Shown here: piece after piece, positions 34,948 through 44,490 of the stretch
Position numbering within the stretch: position 1 is the stretch's first letter
Layout: the number at the start of each line of letters is the position of its first letter
Made by a program: the position numbers and the translations under genes
DNA from: Hygrocybe punicea
Taxonomy: Eukaryota; Basidiomycota; Agaricomycetes; Agaricales; Hygrophoraceae
DNA length: 64,000 nucleotides
NCBI GenBank assembly: GCA_963556145.1
Contig: OY744470.1
Location: 4,216,001 to 4,280,000 of the forward strand
Reading direction: 5' to 3'
The notes under the pieces: model-generated
Databases searched by the model: none
Told to the model about the DNA's origin: nothing
The model's input: only the letters and a program-made list of their open reading frames with translations

Positions 34948-35909
34948 GTAAATCTTCTGATGTTTCCTCCCAGTCAGTTTTAGGAAATCAAATACCATCA
35001 GTGCAAACTATGAATGTAAAGTGGCTCCCTCTCCACCAGGGAGCTGAACAATCTTGTATATGGGCCTTGCAATCCGACGCCAGAGATGCAATCTGTCATG
35101 ACCGTCCCCGTTGCAATTCACACTATCAATGAGAATCCTGGAAAAATGTGGCAATGCTCATCGCAAGTCACGTCATTCGAGGTGCATTTGACGTTTTGCG
35201 ACGTTCGTTATGGCAGGACCTACAGCGACAGAGGTGCAACAGCAGTGAATGACCTCGCGCACGCCGGGGCACGCGTCAATTGACGCAGTCATACACGTTC
35301 GCGAGGTGCGCCAGCATGAGGAGGGAAGGGACTCCAAGGGAGGCAGGGCGACAAGGAGATGGCGGGGACTTTCTCGTCCCTTGACCTCCATCCTGTCACC
35401 CCATCCCAACCTGTCCTCCTCATTGGCTTTGCCATCGCCCCCTGGGCCCTCGCTGTCGTTGTCGTTGCCATCCAGGCTACCCGGTTGGTTGTCCCACTCA
35501 TTCTGTGTGAGCAGAAGTCGGAAGGGAAGGGTTCAGCACTCTTACATAGGTGGGCCATTGTTCATTGTTCTCGTTGTCGTTAGTGGAGGTAGGTTGGCCG
35601 CCAAATAGAAAATCAAGTTGGAAAAAATTCACTAAAATAACCAAAAAAAACATGCATTTGACAGCGGTGGCAGTCAGGCACGGACGGTGTCCTTGTTGTG
35701 GTCCTCATCGTGGTCGTGGTCGTGGTTGTGGATAACGAGGAAGGCTCGTCAACCTAGTTGTTAGAATGCCAGCTACATGTTACATGTTGGTAACTTGGGC
35801 CTTCAGCGCTTCAGCTTGTGGCGGGCGGCAGTGCGGTGAGTAACAGATACCCATTGCTTGTCCCCATTTCTTGTCCAGATTTGTCCTGTGTCTTAGCGGG
35901 GTGTCGACC
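34948..35909. other. Intergenic stretch, no supported gene
   Basis: Mixed sequence with frames up to 119 codons on both strands, low-complexity leucine/serine/arginine content and no motif. A CGTGGTCGTGGTCGTGG run lies at 35710. Confidence 0.4.
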
Positions 35910-36450
35910 ATGTTGTCTCAACATATACTCGAACAATTCGCTCGCATCCCGCCCGACACCACTATCGAAAACCAATACCACGGCGTTTACGACAAGATTC
36001 TTAATAAAGTGTGCTTCATCGATGAAGCTTTTACTGTGAACCGCAGTATCCTGTCGGTGTGCCTTCGATCGACTTCGTCATCACCTATGTTGTCGAAGTG
36101 AATGACCTGCCAATCTCCTTCCTCGAAATCAAACCTCCTCTCCATATCAACCACATTTCGAGCAGAATCGATGCAGACGCGCAGATGAGGACTAGATTTC
36201 GTGCATGTTACAATGTCACCCCGACCCCCGACCCGCAGGCTTCACGGCATCAGTTCCTTGGGACAGAGGCTTGCTTTTATTGCATGGACAAAGCTACAGG
36301 CAGCGTCACGGTAAACCCCAATTACGCACCGAGCGCATGATAGACACAGTTCCATCGGGTCGGTGGGAGACTGACATTACAACGGAGGAAGGGTATCAGA
36401 GACTCATGGCGGTCATTAACGATGTCAAACAAATGGCAGCGTCACTGTGA
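35910..36450 (+). pseudogene. PD-(D/E)XK-like protein, two frameshifts
   Basis: Starts MLSQHILEQFARIPPDTTIE at 35910. The reading frame shifts near 36040, after FTVN, to a frame giving PVGVPSIDFVITYVVEVND and then PISFLEIKPP. The D...ExK pattern (IDFV ... LEIK) is the core of the PD-(D/E)XK nuclease-like fold. It continues DADAQMRTRFRACYN and LGTEACFYCMDKATG, then shifts again near 36310 to DTVPSGRWETDITTEEGYQR and ends at 36450. Similar proteins of unknown role are common in Agaricomycetes, by my recollection. Two shifts in 540 bp argue for a dead copy; small introns are a less likely explanation. Confidence 0.6.
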
Positions 36451-36911
36451 ATGTAAGTACTGTGTATCCACTTCTAACGCATCCCTTTGCTATAAGCTCT
36501 TGTTCGGCACAAGACAATATCATAGGGCTGTATCAATTAGTGATAATTTGATGCCGTAATGGTTTTCGACTACTTTTCCACATGCAGAATCTTACGAGTT
36601 ATGTCCAGTGCGATGGCACTGGATAAAATATTAGCGGACTAATCAAGTTTTTTGGGCCGCCCTGAAACAGTGGCGATAAGAGACCTCCCATGCATACGCT
36701 AGTATTGCTACCACTCCATGGTGATAAGAGTATGCCGGCAAAAAGAACCACATTTCAATGCAGGAGATGTTGGCCTTCTCAAGCTACCAGAGTTCCCGCC
36801 GAAAGACCACCTTCCTGGGGACATCACGCTTGAGATTATCCAGGACCTCACCTGCCACACCACCTGTACAGCAAGCCAAAGAAGGTCCCGGTCAACATCC
36901 ATTCAATGTGT
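36451..36911. other. Intergenic stretch
   Basis: About 460 bp between convergent genes. No gene is supported, and the 80-codon plus-strand frame at 36718 has no recognisable content. Confidence 0.4.
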
Positions 36912-38570
36912 TCAAGAGATACTAGGTCGGGGAATGGTTTGCTTACTGATGGGATGCTGAATCTTGTCCATGACCGACATTCCCTGATTAAGTTGACTGC
37001 CTAGGTCTGCATGAATTGCATTAGACGCCATGTCCTCCAGCTTGCTCTCGACCTTGAGTGCCGTGCTGATGGGCTTCCCGACTCCAGGGATGAACTTGGC
37101 CACTTTGGACCCAACAGACGCTGCGGTGGACATGACCTTGAGTCCAAACTTGGCGATTTTGCCCCCATTGTGTTTCACAAAGTTGGCCGCTGAGGTATGC
37201 TATTGGGAGATGAAAGGCGGTGGAGGAGCAGAGAAAACCCACCAGTCTTGACGCCACTGGCCACTTTCTTGGCAGCTGCGAGGAGTGCGTTCGGGTTAAT
37301 GTAGAAAAGTAGAAATAGCACGCACTTACCGGTCTTGACGCCACTTGCAACTTTCTTGGCAACTGTGAGGAACTTGTCCAGTTTGACGCGCAACAGAGAA
37401 AGGGGAATATCCATACCATTTTTTACGCCATTCCCAACTTTTTTGGCAGCTGGAGGGATATATTCGGTTAGATGCACAAGAGGAAAGGGACATGACCGAA
37501 CCATTCTTTATGCCATTCCCAACCTTGCCGGCAGCTGCGGGGGATATATTCAGTTAGATGCACAAGAGGAAAAGGACACGACCGAACCATTCTTTATGCC
37601 ATTCCCAACCTTGCCGGCAGCTGTGATGAATATGTCCAGGTCACGGAGAGAAGAGGAGAGGACATGTACAGACCAGTCTTTACACCACTGGCGACTTTCT
37701 TGACAGCTGTGAGGAAATATGTCCAGTTAAGGCACAAGAGAAGAGGCATGTCCTTACTATTCTTTACGCCACTTGCCACCTTCTTGGCAGCTGTGAGGAT
37801 TGTATTCGGATCAATATTGAGGAGCGTAAAGGAATGTACACACCGGTCTTTACACCATTACCAACCTTAGCGACGGCTGTGAGGAATGGATTAGGATTCA
37901 GCGAAGGGAGGAGAGGAAATTTACATACCGGTCTTTACGCCACCAACAACCTTTTTGGCAGCTATGATAAATGTTCGGACCAATGCAGACGAGAGGAGAG
38001 GGGACATATTTTACCTGTCTTTACACCATTCCCAACCTTATTCACGGCTGTGAGGATATATTCAGATCAGTGATAAGGAGAAACTGAATGAAGATAGTCT
38101 TTACACCACTAGCAACCTTTGTGGCGGCTGCACCAAATATACTTGGGTTAATGCAGAGAATGGGAATGGGAATACAGTTACCGGTCTTTACGCCACTCGC
38201 CACCTTCGTGGCAGCTGTAAGAAATATATTTCAATCAGCAACCAAAAGAAGGGGTGTGCGAACGAACACACCATTCTTTACGCCACTCGCAACCTAAGTG
38301 GCAGCTATGAACAAGAAACATCCTCTGGTCAATGTAGTGGCGGGAAGCCTAAGAAAGTACAAACCGTTCTTGATTGCACCCCCGGCTTTTTGGAAGCCTG
38401 TAGCAATACATTAAGGCGAGCCACATATTAACCGAACGGCGGACTGATGACCGCCTGACCGGCTTTCTGCGGACGATTGATTTACCTCTGCAGACGATGG
38501 ACGATGATCAAGACGATCAACTTGCCTGGAATCCTGATTTGATCTTGTCGAAGAGCGCGTAAAATTTCAG
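36912..38570 (-). CDS. Microexon-array gene encoding 11-residue amphipathic repeats
   Basis: The last exon (37189-36912) encodes KIAKFGLKVMSTAASVGSKV, FIPGVGKPISTALKVESKLE and a tail ending RPSIS. Upstream lie fourteen exons of exactly 33 nt, at 37243-37275, 37330-37362, 37417-37449, 37502-37534, 37588-37620, 37674-37706, 37758-37790, 37844-37876, 37929-37961, 38015-38047, 38095-38127, 38182-38214, 38272-38304 and 38365-38397. All are phase 1 to phase 1. Most code for variants of AKKVASGVKTG, separated by 47-60 nt introns with GT and AG ends. An upstream exon ends YALFDKIKSGFQA (donor at 38521); the start codon is unresolved. The 11-mer Lys/Val/Ala/Gly pattern suggests an amphipathic helix, as in LEA or synuclein repeats. 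Function unknown. Confidence 0.7.
37190..38397 (-). repeat. ~86-bp genomic repeat: microexon plus intron unit
   Basis: Fourteen units of 33 nt exon plus ~53 nt intron. The exon part is the more conserved (ACGCCACTxGCxACxTTxTTGGC on the plus strand). Intron halves diverge more, although the units ending at 37534 and 37620 are nearly identical including their introns, a recent duplication. The unit at 38095-38127 has lost its GT donor (reads TATCTTC). Confidence 0.85.
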
Positions 38571-40170
38571 GTAACAAATTCCGTTTGTCCATCATCTACT
38601 TCTTCATACCGCACGACAGCTGACGCAACAAATTCCGGAAAGTTTACGCCAGCAAGTAAAAGAGCACAAACGCCAGATCTTTGAAGTTCAAACAAACCTC
38701 CACAATTCGTCAGTCAAACCAAACTTTGTGTTGACTAAATGTAACGCAACGCTACTACGCCCCTTAGTGAAGCCCGTCGCTATAACGCAACTTTGCAGGC
38801 GTCATCGCTCTTGGTTCCACTACGTCCTCTCCTCCGTCCTCTCCTCCGTCCGCTCGCCACCCCATTGCAGTCGCCTTGCCGTCCAGCCAGCTTTATTCCA
38901 CCAACTTCCACGTCTGTGAAGTCTGTGAACAGCACTGGCACCGGCACTACCAGTACAAACGGGTGGGCAATTGACTCGGCTAGTCTCGAACCACCAACGC
39001 CTTCCCCATTGTTCCCACGTGACTTGGCAAGTCTCCTCCTCCGAGGCGCGTCCGCTGGTCAAAGACTACGGATTACTCGCAGATATCCCTGAAGAGCCGA
39101 ACGAGGATCCTGGAAAAGGCAACGCTCATCGCCGAGCAACCGGAGCTGCAGCGAAAGTAGACGCAGGAGCGGAAGGGAAACCGAAATCGGAGGATCATTC
39201 GCTCGACAGGGAGAGGAACCTTTCTCGTTTCATGGCTCACATTGGGGTGCGTAACGTGCCCCTGCGGGGTATTTTACTCCATTCCCCCTACCTCCTAACC
39301 GCTCTTCGCATCTGCGGAATTCTTTTTTCGTTGATATTGCAGGTGCCATTCCGGGTGGTGTCTATACCTGCGCAAGGCTCGAACACAATTATCGCGACTT
39401 GGAAAAAAAAGAGGTAGAATCAGTACTTTTCTCATTGTTCAGGTCAAGTGTTTTTGCGATATGTTCAACTTTTCAGCTTGAATTCGGGTACGTGAATATG
39501 TCGCATTCACAAAACTTTGTATTCGCAGACTGTTGGCGCGGTACAGTACTAGTACACGTAAATCAGATGTGCGAATGGCGTCCGTTGTCGCTCGCCTTCA
39601 ACGCAGATACGATGAAAGAAAGAACGCAACGTGTTTGAAATACGGCCCGGGCACCGAACAGATTGCTAGTTCTGAGCAAATGTCGCGTCATGTTGCTTTC
39701 CATCAGGATATCGTTGCTGGAAGACGATGAAGAAGATTACGACGCCGCACACATAATGGAGCAAAGGCGACCAACTGAAAGTCGTCCTCGTCGCCCTGCA
39801 TGGCAGGTGCAACCACCCGACCGCCAGCATGAACACGGTCAAGAACGGGATATTAATATTGTTTCTGCCCTGGGACATTCGCTTTCTTAAAGTATGTGTC
39901 TTAGGCCCCTCACTTTGTTTGTCGCCCCAGGGTTGAATCAAATTTAAATACGATGCCACCCAGTCGCACAATGCTGCAACACTTAGTTCCCCCCCCTCCC
40001 ACCGCCGGCTAAATGTGGAAATGTTTCCAGGCAAATGGACAATCGTCCGCTACCGACCGCCACACCGTGGCTCAATGGCTGCAAGTTGTACTATAAACCC
40101 CCCCCCTGACCAGACAACACAATCTACATTCTTTCCTCCATTTTGACTTTACCCTAAAATTTATTATCCT
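38571..40170. other. Stretch with frames but no supported gene
   Basis: The longest frame is 148 codons at 38971-39417 (+), with RRATGAAAKVDAGAEGKPKS and a hydrophobic LRICGILFSLILQV segment. It overlaps other frames and has no recognised family. It might be an exon of an unknown gene, but I cannot support it further. Confidence 0.3.
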
Positions 40171-41432
40171 TGATGAACTTCGCAACGAAACACGATCTTG
40201 ACTCGGAAGGCGTGTCCTCCTCCCCTCGCAGATCTAGAGGGACTCGTCGTGCAGGTCATGTATGTCTTAACTCTCATTTCGACCTAACCGTTACATTTGA
40301 CTTATCTCTTCATCATTCTCGAAGAACCACTTAGAAGTCGTCATACCCTCACCCAGGATCAGACGTGCTGTAGCTCGAGTAAGTGCGTTTAATTCCTTTC
40401 GGTTGGGCCGTCAGTCACATTGTTTCAAAGAATATCCGAATCATCCAGGATCCCCAAGGCACGACAACCCAGGTCATGTCCGGTCGCCATGCAGTTCCGG
40501 TGAGCAAAATAGCTCGGAGTCTTGGACAGTCAGTCGCCAAACATATGACTTATCCGTTTCAATTTTCCTTCATAGAACTTCGCAATGAACCGTGATGCTG
40601 AGTGGGAAGAGGCGACACGTACTGCTCGGTCATCCGGACCCGGTCTCACTCCAGGTCGAGTAAGTTCCAAAGACTCCTTTCGGTTTATCCAACGATTCCT
40701 TGCCAGGCACTTTCTGATGCGTGCTTGTTTGCAGTCTAACGCCAGAGTCTATCCACGTCAAGAAGAGGTGTATGGATGCAATATCCCCGAGCGCCTCCCA
40801 GACCATTTTCCGCATGACGATTGGCACTATGGCAAGATGCAGCTCACTATCAACGAAAACCTACAGGGGTTCCCTAGAATCTTGTTCCTCCCAAAGCGAT
40901 CTGATATACTCGGGGTTTCACTGTGGATGGGCGAGCGGGGCCTGGGATTGGCTGAACCCGAGGAAATCGTGCAGCATGGACTCCTGTTAAAGTTCCCGTT
41001 CAACCATGTGTTCCCGTTCTACATTCGGGTTAGTGGTTTCATTCGGTCTCATACAAGGTTGAATGAAAACTAGCTGTCTAAAATGTTTCCTTTTCTTCTA
41101 GTGGCCTGGTTATGAACATCTCGTTACGCCATACATGATAACCTTCGCTGATCTCCAATATCCTAACCGTTTTCAAACGTATGGTTCATTCCTTCCGTTC
41201 ATTTGTAGCCATCTTCGCGATTTCTATAACGTGAGCTAGTGTTTCATTGTTCCGGCAACATACCTAATTCTCGCATCCTTTCCTTCAGCAGAACGCTGAC
41301 AAATTCCGTGGATATGGGGTTCGGCTTGGTGACGGTGGTGTCCCTATCATTAACATGCGTCTGACTCAGATTTTCACAAGAGATGGTGGGAACACTTGGG
41401 AGCCGGAACTCACTTACATCATGGAGGATTGA
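40171..41432 (+). CDS. Multi-exon hypothetical protein
   Basis: Exons supported by splice signals: 40171-40258 (MNFATKHDLDSEGVSSSPRR, donor GTATGTC) is a possible first exon. Clearer ones are from 40585 to 40658 (MNRDAEWEEATRTARSSGPG, donor GTAAGTTCC), about 40735-41028 (NIPERLPDHFPHDDWHYGK, ILFLPKRSDILGVSLWMGER, donor GTTAGTGG), 41101-41180 (WPGYEHLVTPYMITFADLQY) and 41291-41432 (ADKFRGYGVRLGDGGVPIIN, ending LTYIMED). Motif runs stay in frame across the splices. I recall similar uncharacterised Agaricomycete proteins but no function. Start choice between 40171 and 40585 is open. Confidence 0.6.
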
Positions 41433-41733
41433 GTCCCAAAACAAGTTGTCGAACCTATTGTGTGTAGCCACACCGACACTAATTATGCACAATCACTATG
41501 TAGAGCCTCCGATATGCCCCAAACTGCTTGTATTGTTCCCAAGAATATGCCCTACATGTATAGTTAACAGCTATAATATGCATTGAGTCAACACCATGTG
41601 ATCATCTTAACATTCCACAATGCTGACAACTTGTGCTAGAGGGCCGTTGCTTTGCACGGCATATCCGAGTCCCTCAAACTTACATGCAAGAAAGGGAGCA
41701 TATAAGTGAATCAAGAAAATTACCTACCCAAGA

Positions 41734-42582
41734 CACAGGGTGCGCAGTAGCATACCATGTCACACAGTATCTTGAAAGTACTTGACAAGTATACTAAATA
41801 TCATTACCATAACATTCAACATGGTATTGTAACAGTATTCAGACATAAACTACAATACTTGTGCCCAAATTCATCTGAAGGAATGAAGGCAAATGAGACT
41901 TATACCTTTTCAATAACATCAAGCCTTTTGTTTCACTACTTTTACTGTATCTACAGCAAAGTACTGTATAGTTCAGATAGAATACTTGCAGCCTAAGATG
42001 AATCAAAGTATTAAACTAGTAAGGAAGTTATGCCACTTTCACTACTAGGATACCTTTTGAATCCTTTCAAGATACAGTGTGAAATAGTATAGTACTGTTG
42101 CCATATTGTAGATTTAAGATACTGTGTCAATACTTTTAAGATACTGTTTCAGTACTTTTATTATAATAAAAGTATCTTAAAAGTATTGACACAGTATCTT
42201 AAATCCACAATATGGCAACAGTACTATACTATTTCACACTGTATCTTGATAGGATTCAAAAGGTATCCTAATAGTAAAAGTGGCCCAACTTCCTTACTGG
42301 TTTAATACTTTGATTCATCTTAGGCTGCAAGTATTCTATCCAAACTATACAGTACTTTGCTGTAAATACAGTGAAAGTAGTGAAACAAAAGGCTTGATGT
42401 TATTGAAAAGGTATAAGTCTCATTTGCCTTCATACCTTCAGATGAATTTGAGCACAAGTATTGTAGTTTATGTCTGAATACTGTTACAATACCATGTTGA
42501 ATGTTATGGTAATGATATTTAGTATACTTGTCAAGTACTTTCAAGATACTGTGTGACATGGTATGCTACTGTGCACCCTGTG
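41734..42582. mobile_element. 849-bp palindromic CACAG MITE, copy 2
   Basis: The same length and architecture as 34096-34944, ending CACAGGGTGC / GCACCCTGTG, with a different target duplication (AGA at 41731-41733 and 42583-42585). Identity to copy 1 is very high by eye, with scattered single-base changes. The right end lies at the 3' end of the USP-like reading frame, and the last ~17 codons of that frame are read from the MITE. Confidence 0.9.
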
Positions 42583-44212
42583 AGAAGATATATTAAAACA
42601 CATAATTGTTTGGACCTGCAAACAGTTAAATTGACATCTTCTAAAATTCCTTCATATTCCATTGATCTTCCTGTGACAATTCCATCATGAAACCAAACAT
42701 AACCAGCTGAACTGATGATACGAGAAGTGAAGTGATCACTTCCATGATATATGATGCCCCTGAGACAATACTGTTTTGGTTCTATTTGCCCTTCAACTGG
42801 TACTGCCAAGATATGGTCGACAATGGTAGTAGAAGCAGATACACCAAAGGCAAGCAACTGAGGAGAATTTACAAAACTAAATTTTCGAAGTAGGAAGTCA
42901 TTGCAGACTGTACATTTTGAAGCAAGAGAAATTACAAAGAGATCAATTTCATTCTGAATAGATTCAAAGTCAATTCTTCCAACATCTACATGGCAGTTAT
43001 GTGCTGCTTCTTGCTGTCTGGACACAGGATGACGTTGAGGGCAGGAAATACAAGAGGAAAGAATGGGAATTTCAGTTTGTAACAGAGTGTCTAATATCAC
43101 ATGAACACTGGTCATTCTTCCCCAGGGAAAGTTATTAGGTGAATGCTGAAGTAGACAACGACGTGTATGATCACGTACTTCTTCTAGAGAGCATTCACCA
43201 TTAGAATGTTTTGAAAATCCCTCAGCCAAGACACCAAGAAATTGAGCATTTAGAGATCTGAAAAAATTAGACCAAGCAATTCTATCATCCAGCCAAATAG
43301 CATAAAATATAGATATTATAGAGTCATATGCACAGCTGTTATTACTCCACAGTATACCACTAGGGATATTCATAAGAGACACCACGGGGACGTTGCACAC
43401 AATCAAAGACATGCAGTTCTGGTGTGGAAAGAATCGTCGGAAAAGGAAAGCAGAAGACGGAGAAAATGAAAACAACTAAGACTTACCTCGACGGCGGTGG
43501 CTACAAGGATTTTGGGTCCGCCGTTTCTGATGATGTATGCTGCATGCACAAGGGACACGATCGTCGTGACTATACAAGTCGAGAAGATGATCATGAGACG
43601 GTGTCGGAGGCCTTTGTCTATCAGTCCAGCCAAAAGCCTCAGCGGCGCAATAATCAATATACTGTCCGCAATGGTGTCCACTTAAAAGACCAAACAATAT
43701 ATGAAGAATTAGAATTAGAATGCAAAAAAACGACGGACAGACGAGTTGGCAAATGGCGACTTGCTTGCCGAGGTTACACTGCGGGTTCTTCGCATCTTTC
43801 CAATGGGGTTCACGTTCGCAGATCCAAAAGAGTTGGCTAATCAGGATCGTACACACCAGGAGGAACAGCGCGGCGACATAAAGCATACGCTTTCGCCATA
43901 TCTGGTCCGTGTCGATGTGAATGATGGAAAACAGGATAGACAGTCGCGTAGACCTGTATGTGTAGTTTGACACGGGTCAGCAGCCGCTTTCTCGTTAGTT
44001 ACGCAAATGCAGGGCACCAACCAGATGACGATGTAGAAAGTACATGCTATAATGTAGTATGCCGCTACCATGGGGTGCAGTGATGTAGATGATGCATGTC
44101 TCGAGCCATCCTCATATGAGGCCGCCTTCAAGGTTGGTGTCGAAAGGCAGAAAATATTGAAGGAGGGTGCGGACGGTTTGCACACACCCATCGTCGCTAG
44201 TGCCCAACACAA
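42531..44212 (-). CDS. Chimera: rhodopsin-like membrane protein fused to USP-like domain
   Basis: N-terminal part: hydrophobic helices HPMVAAYYIIACTFYIVIW, then (after a 68-nt intron, 44021-43954) STRLSILFSIIHIDTDQIW, MLYVAALFLLVCTILISQLF, WICEREPHW...QCNLGKQVAI, (58-nt intron 43738-43681) DTIADSILIIAPLRLLAG, FSTCIVTTIVSLVHAAYII and VATAVE. After a 68-nt phase-0 intron (43486-43419, GTAAGT..CACCAG) comes NCMSLIVCNVPVV. This matches the fungal rhodopsin-domain membrane protein pattern up to that point. The frame then passes without a stop into SLMNIPSGILWSNNSCAYDS and a ~250-residue USP-like domain with Cys at 43332-43334, SCISC and SKCTVC pairs, GIIYHGSDHFTSR and WFHDG. That domain is 30-40 percent like the Helitron C terminus by eye. 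Start codon unresolved. It may be a real fusion or a pseudogene. Confidence 0.65.
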
Positions 44213-44490
44213 TTTCGCCGTCTAAAGTGAGGGTACGTGGTTTGTCGGGATTGGTACGTCGAATGTGTGAGCAAGGGAGAAGACCAGCAATATGGGCATA
44301 GCCAGGCATACAAGAGATTGAATGTGATCTCAACGTACGAGGAAGCAAGCCAATGGGGATGTGAGGGGAGGTCACTTATGGAAGGATGCAGACGATGTAT
44401 CACAACGCTTGATGGGCAATTCACCAGTCCATTTATGACAACCCACAGGCACAAGTAGTGATCGATGCAAGACAAGTAAAAACATTTAAA

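Noticed and set aside
38095..38127. AT-AC (U12-type) intron at the eleventh microexon
   Set aside because: The donor reads TATCTTC rather than a U12 consensus, and the acceptor is an ordinary CAG. A decayed donor is more likely.
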